A stretch of DNA of 64,000 bases from NCBI GenBank assembly GCA_003241695.1, contig QFPN01000006.1:186001-250000 (forward strand), in the 5' to 3' direction. Below are positions 33,784 through 40,338 of the stretch, in pieces (within the stretch, counting starts at the first letter, position 1; the number at the start of each line of letters is the position of its first letter). The notes under the pieces are model-generated. The model ran no database searches, was not told the DNA's origin, and saw only the letters and a list, made by a program, of their open reading frames with translations. The stretch is from Ancylobacter novellus. GTDB taxonomy: Bacteria > Pseudomonadota > Alphaproteobacteria > Rhizobiales > Methylopilaceae. The position numbers were made by a program, and so were the translations under genes.

Positions 33784-34210
33784 CCGTCCGAGGCCCGGAT
33801 TCGCCCGTTCCGCCCAAGAGTGGCGCGGATCCGTAAACGAAGTGTCTGGCGCCACTACTAAGAGAAGGGGAGGAAGGGGGGATCGTCGGATCCTGGCATC
33901 GCGGGGACGACGACCGAGACCCGCATCATGGCCCCGGGCCGAGGGAGGAAGAAGGGCCGTGGGAGGAATTGTTCTTCAAGGCCAGCCGCGGCGCGTCGCG
34001 AGACAGTCCTGAAGGCGAAGAGCCAGCCCTTCACGATCGTCCCCGCCATACCTGCCCTGCGCCTCCGGCGCGGGGTCGCTGATCGAATCCTTGCGGGCCC
34101 TCGAGACCGTCCGCCGGAGGCGGCAAGGATCCGTCCCAAGGACTCGGACGACGACCCAGCGCCGCCGGCCCCCGAATCCTTCGCGCTCGTCGGAGCGCGA
34201 CGCTTCTCAC

Positions 34211-34273
34211 GTTTGACGCGTCAAACACGATCCGTGAACCACGACGCACGAAAGCGCGTTTGACGCGTCAAAC
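34211..34273. repeat. Two perfect 16-base palindromes GTTTGACGCGTCAAAC
   Basis: The identical palindrome occurs at 34211-34226 and 34258-34273, 47 bases apart start to start. Each copy is its own reverse complement across all 16 positions. They lie between divergent genes (rep on the minus strand, small proteins on the plus strand) and resemble binding sites of plasmid partition or global regulators in form, though not in known consensus. Confidence 0.7.
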
Positions 34274-34349
34274 AGGAATTGCGCCGTTCACGCCGACGCC
34301 GCATCGTCCTCGTGTGGCCACCGCAGCCGGCGGCCGAGGGGAGGACGGG

Positions 34350-34745
34350 ATGGACAACGCGCAGACCGCCGCGCTCTACGCGGCCCTGACGGCCGCCAAG
34401 GAGGCCCGCCCGACCGCGGTGCGGGACCTGCCCAAGGCGGAGCGGCAGACCTACCAGGCGGAGGCCTCAAAGGCCCGCAGGGCGAGGCGGAAGGCCGAGC
34501 GGGAGGGGGGCGACCTGAAGCCGACCCCGGCCAACATCTACGCCGTGCTGGCGGACATCTCGCTGATGGTCCTGGCGACCGGGGGGCCGGGCGCCGACGC
34601 GCTGAAGTCCGGCCTCGCCGCGGCGTTCGGGCTCCCCGGGCTGCCGATGTCCGTCGAGGCCCGGGCGAGGTCGGGCGACCTTGCCCCGAAGCTCGTCACC
34701 GCGGCCCGGCTGCGGGCGAGGGCGAAGGCCGTCGCCGGGAACTGA
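34350..34745 (+). CDS. Hypothetical helical protein (131 aa)
   Basis: The start ATG at 34350 has GAGGACGGG upstream. The first 55 residues are very basic and helical (RQTYQAEASKARRARRKAER), then a hydrophobic region follows (NIYAVLADISLMVLATGGPG), then another basic tail. Such a pattern could bind nucleic acid. It lies just downstream of the paired palindromes, which might control it. No family recognised. Confidence 0.6.
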   Translation: MDNAQTAALYAALTAAKEARPTAVRDLPKAERQTYQAEASKARRARRKAEREGGDLKPTPANIYAVLADISLMVLATGGPGADALKSGLAAAFGLPGLPMSVEARARSGDLAPKLVTAARLRARAKAVAGN

Positions 34746-34853
34746 GGTCGACGCATCGCAAGTTGCGGAAAAGCGTTGCGGCCGCCGTCGGCGGTCGTGG
34801 CTTGCGAGGCCCGGCCGCATCCTGCTCGTGTCTGGAGTGACAGGGGCAAGGCC

Positions 34854-35294
34854 ATGAGATCTGAGGGGAGGACGAGGAAGCGGAACGCGCCGAAGCCCGC
34901 CCGGCTGCGCTCGCGCATGCCGAAGGATCCGGGTCATTCGCAGCGTCAGCGCGCTTACAGGGCAGCGCTCGAGGCGCTGTCCGAGCCGGAGGCAGACGAC
35001 GTGGACAACGCGCTGCTGGCGGTCGTGCGCCGCCGGCTGGCGAGGATCGTCGAGGCCATGAAGGCCGAGGCCAAGGCGAACGCCGAGGCCGGCCGGGACA
35101 AGCGCCTGATGTCGGCGTCGACGGCCCGGGACGTGGCGTGGTCGAACCGCCTGATCCAGGACGTTGCCGACGAGCTCGTGGTCCGCGGCTACGGCGAGGA
35201 GCCTTCGAAACGCCGGGCCGAGAACCGCCTGCTGGCGGGCGTTCGGAAGCCTCGCAGGAGGCCGTCGACGAGGGCCGTTTCCCCGCCGGCGTGA
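34854..35294 (+). CDS. Hypothetical basic protein (146 aa)
   Basis: The product starts MRSEGRTRKRNAPKPARLRSRM, strongly basic, then has a helical core (AYRAALEALSEPEADDVDNALLAVVRRRLARIVEAMKAEAKA) and a LMSASTARDVAWSNRLIQDVADELV segment. It is probably a DNA-interacting accessory protein of the element. It follows the 131-residue gene by 108 bases and precedes the second iteron region. Confidence 0.55.
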   Translation: MRSEGRTRKRNAPKPARLRSRMPKDPGHSQRQRAYRAALEALSEPEADDVDNALLAVVRRRLARIVEAMKAEAKANAEAGRDKRLMSASTARDVAWSNRLIQDVADELVVRGYGEEPSKRRAENRLLAGVRKPRRRPSTRAVSPPA

Positions 35295-35517
35295 GGCTCT
35301 GCAGGGAGGCCGTGCTATGGTCGCCCGAGACCGCAAGAGCGTCTTGGCTCCCCCGATGACGAGGCCGTCACGGGGTGACGATCGACATGACCCGTATTCC
35401 CCCCGTTACTTCCTCCCTTCGCGACAGAAATATCAGACTTAGAATCGAAGATATTGAAATCGTTGAGCTTTTGTCTGGAGTGACGGACTTCCCGGCAAGA
35501 GCCTCTTGGCCGGATCC

Positions 35518-35556
35518 ATCTTACGCAACCATAGAATATCTATAGTTCCGTAAGAT
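35518..35556. repeat. 39-base imperfect palindrome in an AT-rich stretch
   Basis: Arms beginning ATCTTACG and ending CGTAAGAT pair at 16 of 19 positions around a centre at 35537. The inner arms are ATAGA/TCTAT-like. It sits immediately before the three direct repeats and could be a regulator site, a nicking site or an origin hairpin. Confidence 0.6.
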
Positions 35557-35564
35557 GGTGGCCC

Positions 35565-35633
35565 GCTGCAAAATGATTACGGCTGCTGCAAAACCGTTAC
35601 GGCGACCCCTTCCGGCTGCAATCCGATTACGGC
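35565..35633 (+). repeat. Three 19-base direct repeats (iteron-like)
   Basis: Copies: GCTGCAAAATGATTACGGC (35565-35583), GCTGCAAAACCGTTACGGC (35585-35603) and GCTGCAATCCGATTACGGC (35615-35633), spaced 20 and 30 bases. The middle copy contains TGCA and AACCGTTAC, also the core of the inverted repeat copy upstream of rep (33769-33783), implying recognition by the same protein. Confidence 0.7.
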
Positions 35634-36014
35634 GCGGCGCAGCCGCTGCTCCCGACCCCGCCGGCGCCGAACTTCACCTCGGGGCCACGCCTAACTGCCG
35701 CTGCCGAATTCCTACTCCGGCCCCGCCTCACCCGCGGAGTCATTTTCGTCGATGCACCCGGGCTGGAGCGCGAGGCGCAGCCGACGGGCCTCGTCGACGG
35801 GGGCCACCCAAGCCGGGCAGTCCCGGCCGCCCGCGCCCTCAAGGCCCTCGGACCACGGGTCGTCGGCGTAGGAACCCCAGCCGTGCGCCGGGTGCTTCGG
35901 GGCATCTGCCATGCCGGCACCGTAGCCGACCCCGCGCTTCCCGTCGCCTCGCGCTCGGTGCTTTCCGCCGGCCGGCGAACCCTTGGTCTCAGGACAGGCG
36001 GGGGCTCAACGGAC

Positions 36015-36389
36015 ATGGCACGGAAGCGCAATCAGGCGCAGGCAGTACGGGTCGAGCCGCTCGACCGCGGCACGCCGCAGACGCGCTTCGAGGTGCTGAG
36101 CGCCGCCTTTGATGCGTCCCAAGCCGCGTGCTTGGAGGCAGAGGACGCACTCTAAAACGCGGCGACGGCACTCAGCACGGTGCAGGCGGAGATCGACGAT
36201 CGCATCAAGGGACTTGTGGCGTTGGCTCGCGCGGACACACGTTGGGGCGCCGAGCGTTCGCGGGCAAGATTGAAGCTGGCGGCCGAGACGCCCAACGATC
36301 CGAACGCCCCCGGCCGGCCATGTGATCTTCACAAGAGCGGAGTGAGGCCTCAGGCCTTCTTCTTGCGGAGGTCGTCGGCCGGGACGTAG
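36015..36389 (+). pseudogene. Small gene interrupted by an in-frame TAA
   Basis: The ATG at 36015 opens a frame (MARKRNQAQAVRVEPLDRGT...) that stops at TAA 36153-36155 after 46 codons. The same frame continues without further stop as ...NAATALSTVQAEIDDRIKGLVALARADTRWGAE, a coherent helical protein. The TAA therefore looks like a nonsense mutation in a gene originally over 100 codons long. Its 3' end overlaps the convergent gene. Alternatively these are two short coupled genes. Confidence 0.45.
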
Positions 36390-36790
36390 TCCTCGTCCCC
36401 GGGCCGCTTGATCCACAAGTCCCGCCACGCGTCGCGCGCCCCGCCGGCCACCCGCAATGCGAACTGGTTCGGGCTCACCCTCTCGCCCTCGTGGACCAGG
36501 TAGTCGCCCTCGACCTTCGCGTAGTGGAAGTCGGATCCGTACTTCATCCGCACCAGCGTGCCGGACGGCAGGAACACGGACTTCCAAGTGTAGCCGCGGC
36601 TGCCGTCGTCGACGACGGTCTCGGGCAGGAGCGTCTCGGTCTTCCAAGACGCGTTCTCGATCCAGTAGTCGACGGCCTCGGCGACCGCGGCGACGGGATC
36701 TCGGTCGCTGCCGGCCTGCTTCAGGAAGGCGGCCAGTTCGAGGAAGGTGGCGGTCGGAAGCGGGACGCTGACGGTGCTGCAAGCGATCAT
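36350..36790 (-). CDS. Hypothetical protein with RAMA/DUF2924-like C-terminal domain
   Basis: The ATG at 36790 has a GGAGG five bases upstream. The N-terminal half (ATFLELAAFLKQAGSDRDPVAAVAEAVDYWIENASWK) resembles a ribbon-helix-helix-like region. The C-terminal half has FLPSGTLVRMKYGSDFHYAKVEGDYLVHEGERVSPNQFALRVAG and then AWRDLWIKRPGDEDY, like the GT-x-L ... S-P-N-x-F ... W-x-x-W pattern of RAMA/DUF4357-type domains linked to mobile elements. Function unknown. Confidence 0.6.
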   Translation of the reverse strand: MIACSTVSVPLPTATFLELAAFLKQAGSDRDPVAAVAEAVDYWIENASWKTETLLPETVVDDGSRGYTWKSVFLPSGTLVRMKYGSDFHYAKVEGDYLVHEGERVSPNQFALRVAGGARDAWRDLWIKRPGDEDYVPADDLRKKKA

Positions 36791-37206
36791 TGGAACCTCC
36801 AACGGTGATGACGACGGTGGTGTAGCGCACCGATTCAGGCATTTAAAGGCAAATTTGTCTCCTTACGCCTGAAAACGTCTGAGACGCGATCTGACCCTGG
36901 CCGGCCGCTCCCTCGACACCCGGAGCTACCGCCATTGAATCTTTTTATAACGAACTCGTGATCTTACGGACTCGCAAGGCTCCAGAGACCCCGCGCGCTT
37001 GTCAACAATAGTTTCCGTACCCGAGATCTTTGGACGAATCCTTGGACGCAAGGATCCACAAGGATCCGTAAACCAGTTTTGCGACTAGCTCGACTGCAAG
37101 GATTCAAGTCGATCGGCTGCCGGCGTATTGAATATGCTATGGCCGAAGCCATAATGATCTTACCGAGCGCGGCTGGGGCCGCACGGTAGACCAGGGAGCG
37201 CTAGAA
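36791..37206. other. Intergenic region with short repeats
   Basis: About 415 bases, locally AT-rich, between the divergent genes at 36790 and 37207. It contains four copies of CAAGGATYC: inverted at 37036-37044, direct at 37049-37057, 37059-37067 and 37097-37105. The first two form a hairpin. GGATCCGTAAAC at 37062-37073 also occurs upstream of rep. Confidence 0.5.
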
Positions 37207-37593
37207 ATGACCGTCCAGAACAACTCCGCCGCCGACATCCGCCCGATCGCCAAGATCCTCCTCGCCCATCCGGCCTCCGCCCGCGCCACGCTCGTCCTTC
37301 GCGACGGCTACGAGGACGGCATCCGCGCGGTCGAGGTCCTCATCCACGGCTACGCCGTCGCCCGTGCTTTCCAGAAGAACGGCGAATGGTTTCGCGCAGG
37401 TCGCTCGGACGGACAGTGGACCTCCGCCTGTAACGACAAGCTGGTGCGCCGCGGGCTGCGCCTCGCGCAGTCCCGCTCCCTCAGGGGGCTCTCCACGATG
37501 GGCGTCCGCACCTACAGCACGGCCCTCGAGGCCATGGGCGGGGAGGAGATGGTCGACTGGTCGATCGCCGACTTCTTCAGCGAGGCCGCCTGA
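37207..37593 (+). CDS. Hypothetical protein (128 aa)
   Basis: The product (MTVQNNSAADIRPIAKILLAHPASARATLVLRDGYEDGIRAVEVLIHG...) appears globular with alternating strands and helices. I recognise no family. It is followed by a hairpin terminator at 37601-37618 and is the first gene of a plus-strand run of short element genes. Confidence 0.55.
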   Translation: MTVQNNSAADIRPIAKILLAHPASARATLVLRDGYEDGIRAVEVLIHGYAVARAFQKNGEWFRAGRSDGQWTSACNDKLVRRGLRLAQSRSLRGLSTMGVRTYSTALEAMGGEEMVDWSIADFFSEAA

Positions 37594-37600
37594 GGCCAAA

Positions 37601-37618
37601 GCGGGGCTTCGGCCCCGC
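37601..37618 (+). terminator. Hairpin after the 128-residue gene
   Basis: GCGGGGC-TTCG-GCCCCGC, a seven-base perfect stem with a TTCG tetraloop, starts eight bases after the stop codon. The following sequence is CTCTCCTCC rather than a T-run, so it could be an attenuator or a Rho-independent terminator of GC-rich type. Confidence 0.5.
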
Positions 37619-37711
37619 CTCTCCTCCGGTCGCCCCGAGGGACGGCCAGACGAGGGGCGCAGCCACTCGGAATCCGGCGGGGGCCGGGTCGTAACCAATC
37701 AGGGGGTTCAC

Positions 37712-38212
37712 ATGTTTCTCTACGACTACGCGATGCCGCAGACGGCGGGACTCTACGGCGCATGGGAGGCGCTGCGCGGCGGCGACCACGTCGGCGTTCG
37801 CGAGATGCTCTCGCACCTCAACGACGCCTTCGTGGGCCGCATCCTCGAGGCCCTCGACGAAGACGGAGAGGAAGCCGCCATGGAGGCGGTCAAGGAGGCT
37901 TTCGAAGAGGGACCCGACGGCTTCGTAGCAGTGCGCCGCCGAGACGGCCGCGTTGTCGGCGACGCGGAGATGCTCGAGGACCTCGGCGGCCTTGTTGAGG
38001 AAGAGGACGACGACCGCGGCGACGAGCCCGAGCTTGAGGAGTGCGACTACGCCTCCGAGGAGGCTGCGCCCTACGAGGTCTATCGCGTGCCGGGAGCCAT
38101 CGCCTTCGAGCCCGGCGACTCCGACCAGGTCGAGGCCCTCGGCGAGTTCCTGCACTACGCCCGCTGGCTCCAGCCCGAGGTCGAGGACGACGACCTCGCC
38201 GAGGTGGCGTGA
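37712..38212 (+). CDS. Hypothetical acidic protein (166 aa)
   Basis: The ATG at 37712 follows CAGGGGG. The protein is strongly acidic with a low-complexity Asp/Glu block (about residues 90-115: GGLVEEEDDDRGDEPELEE) and no recognised domain. Acidic low-complexity proteins on mobile elements sometimes mimic DNA or inhibit host nucleases, but that is only a possibility here. Two bases separate its stop from the next start. Confidence 0.55.
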   Translation: MFLYDYAMPQTAGLYGAWEALRGGDHVGVREMLSHLNDAFVGRILEALDEDGEEAAMEAVKEAFEEGPDGFVAVRRRDGRVVGDAEMLEDLGGLVEEEDDDRGDEPELEECDYASEEAAPYEVYRVPGAIAFEPGDSDQVEALGEFLHYARWLQPEVEDDDLAEVA

Positions 38213-38214
38213 CC

Positions 38215-38454
38215 ATGGAACCGCGCACCGCACGCTACCGCGAGCTTCGCGCCCAGCTCGGCCTCACCAAGGCCGAGCTGGCAAGGACGGCTGGCCGGAG
38301 CGTCGGCAGCATCGAGCGCTACGGCCATTCCGGCGCGAGCGCCGTGGTGCCGCCTCAGGAGGTCATCGAGCGCCTCGAGGCCGCGCTGCTCTCACGCCTA
38401 AAGCAGATCGCCTTGGCGGCCGGACACGACCTTAGGCCGCGCGCAGCGGCCTGA
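38215..38454 (+). CDS. Small XRE-like helix-turn-helix protein
   Basis: The 79-residue protein contains ELRAQLGLTKAELARTAGRSVGSIERYGHSG, a compact XRE/Cro-type helix-turn-helix at about residues 10-38, followed by a dimerisation-like helix. It probably regulates this operon. The start ATG lies two bases after the upstream stop, so it is cotranscribed. Confidence 0.65.
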   Translation: MEPRTARYRELRAQLGLTKAELARTAGRSVGSIERYGHSGASAVVPPQEVIERLEAALLSRLKQIALAAGHDLRPRAAA

Positions 38455-38501
38455 ACCAGCAGCCCGTCGGGGGACGGGCCAACCAACCAGGGAGAACTGA
38501 C

Positions 38502-38993
38502 ATGAGCGGCGAAAAGCCCCTCGACGACATCAACTCCGCCGACGCGGTCCGACAGGCTTACGTCGACGGCCGCCTCACGACCGACAGCACCGCGGCCGAC
38601 ATCCGCCGCGTCGCCGGCCGGCTGCCCCCCACGCTGCTCGACGAGGAGCTGGACCAGCTCCTGACGTGGTCTGTCCGCAGCACGATCTGGCCTCGAGCCG
38701 TGCTCTACGCGGTCGACGAGACCTTCCGCGCCCGAAAGATCGCCGGGGTCGTCTCGCAGCGCTCGGGCGACCACAAGATCGACCTCGAGCCGCTCGCCGA
38801 GGCCTGCGGGATCGAGGGCCTCGTGCGCCACAGCCCTTACGACGACGCGCCGGACGGCTCGACGGTCTACACGCTCTACAGCATGCCTTCGGGCGTGGAG
38901 TGGAACCTCGGCGAGGTCGAGCGCTTCGGCTTCAGCAACGGCCAGCACCGTTCGACCCCGCAGCCTGTCCGCGTCCCCGGGAGGGCGGCGTGA
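38502..38993 (+). CDS. Hypothetical protein, paralogue of next gene (163 aa)
   Basis: The ATG at 38502 has GGGAGAAC upstream. Segments AVRQAYVDGRLTTDSTAADIRRVAGR, SVRSTIWPRAVLYAVDETFRARKIAGVV and EWNLGEVERFGFSNG align with the following gene, so the two arose by duplication. No family recognised. Its stop overlaps the next gene's GTG (GTGA). Confidence 0.55.
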   Translation: MSGEKPLDDINSADAVRQAYVDGRLTTDSTAADIRRVAGRLPPTLLDEELDQLLTWSVRSTIWPRAVLYAVDETFRARKIAGVVSQRSGDHKIDLEPLAEACGIEGLVRHSPYDDAPDGSTVYTLYSMPSGVEWNLGEVERFGFSNGQHRSTPQPVRVPGRAA

Positions 38994-39528
38994 GCGCGGT
39001 CGGTTACGTCCTGCCGAACCCGGACGCGCAGCCTGGCTTCCCCCTGACCAACGCCCAGTTCGCGACCTCGTCCAGGTCCGCTACCTCGCGGGTCGGCTCA
39101 CGCTGCGCGACAGGGCCGAGGACGTGGTCCGCAAGATCCGCGAGGACGGGTTCACCGTCACCGACGAGGTCGCGGCCGGAGCCGAGCGGACCTTCGTCTG
39201 GGCCGTGCAGAGCGTCATCGAGCCCGTGGGTATCGTGTACGCCGTCCAAGCCAGCTCGGGGGTCGTGGCCGGCTGCATAGACGTCCCCAGCTCAGACATG
39301 GACGACGAGCGTTCGAAAACGAACGTCGCCAGCATGCTGTCGTGGCCGCTCAAGAAGCTCGGGAGCCTGAGGCGGGCGCGGCCGGCCGACCGCGACTGGG
39401 GCCTCCACTTCAGGCTCTGGCGCTTCTCTCCCGGCGAGGGCGACCGAGCGCTGCTCGAGCGCTTCGGCGTCGACCAAGGCCTCTGGCTGTTCGTCCCAAA
39501 GAAGACCCGCAGCCGGAGGCGAGTGTGA
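38990..39528 (+). pseudogene. Paralogue of the preceding gene with a frameshift near 39061
   Basis: The GTG at 38990 overlaps the upstream stop (GTGA) and reads SAVGYVLPNPDAQPGFPLTNAQF; that frame then turns to shadow sequence. The continuation RDLVQVRYLAGRLTLRDRAEDVVRKIREDG is in another frame from about 39061 and runs to 39528. Adding one C (TTCGC to TTCCGC) joins both into one protein alignable with the preceding gene. It is either a real inactivating deletion or a sequencing error. Confidence 0.6.
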
Positions 39529-40229
39529 CCCGTGAGGCCCACGACTACCACGCCTCGGTTCGTCGGGCGGTCCGAGCGCTGCGGCGCTGGGACGGCGAGA
39601 GCGTCGCCGACCTCAAGCGGCTGCTGCTCGAGACCGTCGCCGCGGCCCGCGACGCCGGCCTCGAGGGCTACGGCCTCCGGGGACGCTGCCCGCACGACGT
39701 GCGCTGGGCGCTCGGACAGGCGCTGGACAACAGGCGCATCGCGGCGGGCTGCTCAGGGATCTGGAACGCCAACGACTGCCGCCCGGCGACCGTCGACGTC
39801 GAGGACGCGAGCGGCGGCGCCCTTACGCTGCACGGCGACCGCATCGTCTTCTGGCGCATAGTCGACGAAGACCCGTCTACGGCCCGAGCAGATCAAGGTC
39901 TTGTCGCTCGCGTCATGAGCCCGGTGATGTTGTCCGCCTTCGCGAAGTGCGCGGCCGTCATGCTTGGGGGCGGCCTCGTCCCCGAGCCGGCCGATGCCGA
40001 CAGGCTGCGCGACGCTGTCCTCGCCGTCGACCTGCCGGAGGGGCTAAGCGCGGTGGTCCTCGCGGGCGACTGGTGGCGGGTGCAAGTGACGGGCCGGGGC
40101 GTGTCCGTTGCCTCGGAATGGACGGGCTGGGAGGCGGCGGCCGCATACGTCGACCGCCTCGGCCGCGACCTCGAAGCGGGGTCACATCACCCCACCCTCG
40201 CCATCGACGGGCGTCAGTGGGCTTCCTAG
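39525..40229 (+). CDS. Hypothetical protein (234 aa)
   Basis: The GTG at 39525 overlaps the previous stop (GTGA). The product (VTREAHDYHASVRRAVRALRRWDGESVADLKRLLLETVAAARDAG...) has a helical first half and a beta-rich second half with WWRVQVTGRGVSVASEWTGWEAAAAYVDRLGRDL. No family recognised. It is the last gene of the plus-strand operon and convergent with the defence operon. Confidence 0.55.
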   Translation: MTREAHDYHASVRRAVRALRRWDGESVADLKRLLLETVAAARDAGLEGYGLRGRCPHDVRWALGQALDNRRIAAGCSGIWNANDCRPATVDVEDASGGALTLHGDRIVFWRIVDEDPSTARADQGLVARVMSPVMLSAFAKCAAVMLGGGLVPEPADADRLRDAVLAVDLPEGLSAVVLAGDWWRVQVTGRGVSVASEWTGWEAAAAYVDRLGRDLEAGSHHPTLAIDGRQWAS

Positions 40230-40338
40230 CGAGCCCGCTGGCGGGCATGACGGTCTCGGGTGGGGGGGCAAGCCCCTCCCCTGGCTTCGGCCCGTTGGTT
40301 AAAGCTGGTCAGCAAGCAGCATTTGCCGACACGCTTGA

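Larger units (their letters stand above)
33632..34349. other. Intergenic region between rep and the small plus-strand genes
   Basis: About 700 bases without a credible gene. It contains the rep-proximal repeats (33726-33783), a GGATCCGTAAAC motif (33827-33838) that recurs at 37062-37073, and two copies of a perfect 16-base palindrome (34211-34226 and 34258-34273). It has the look of a control or origin/partition region. Confidence 0.6.
35295..36014. other. Intergenic region with palindrome and iteron array
   Basis: About 720 bases without a supported gene. Positions 35400-35560 are AT-rich and hold a 39-base near-perfect palindrome; three 19-base direct repeats follow at 35565-35633. The remainder to 36014 is GC-rich with only shadow frames. 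This combination (AT-rich stretch next to direct repeats) is what a plasmid origin usually looks like. Confidence 0.5.
24889..40230. mobile_element. Integrated plasmid-like element (right end uncertain)
   Basis: The segment begins where tRNA-Phe is broken. It contains a tyrosine recombinase, a Rep_3-like replication initiator, two iteron-like arrays, paired palindromes and many short unknown genes without chromosomal counterparts. No conjugation, capsid or tail genes were recognised. The right end is not visible; the adjoining defence and metal regions may belong to the same island. Confidence 0.55.
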
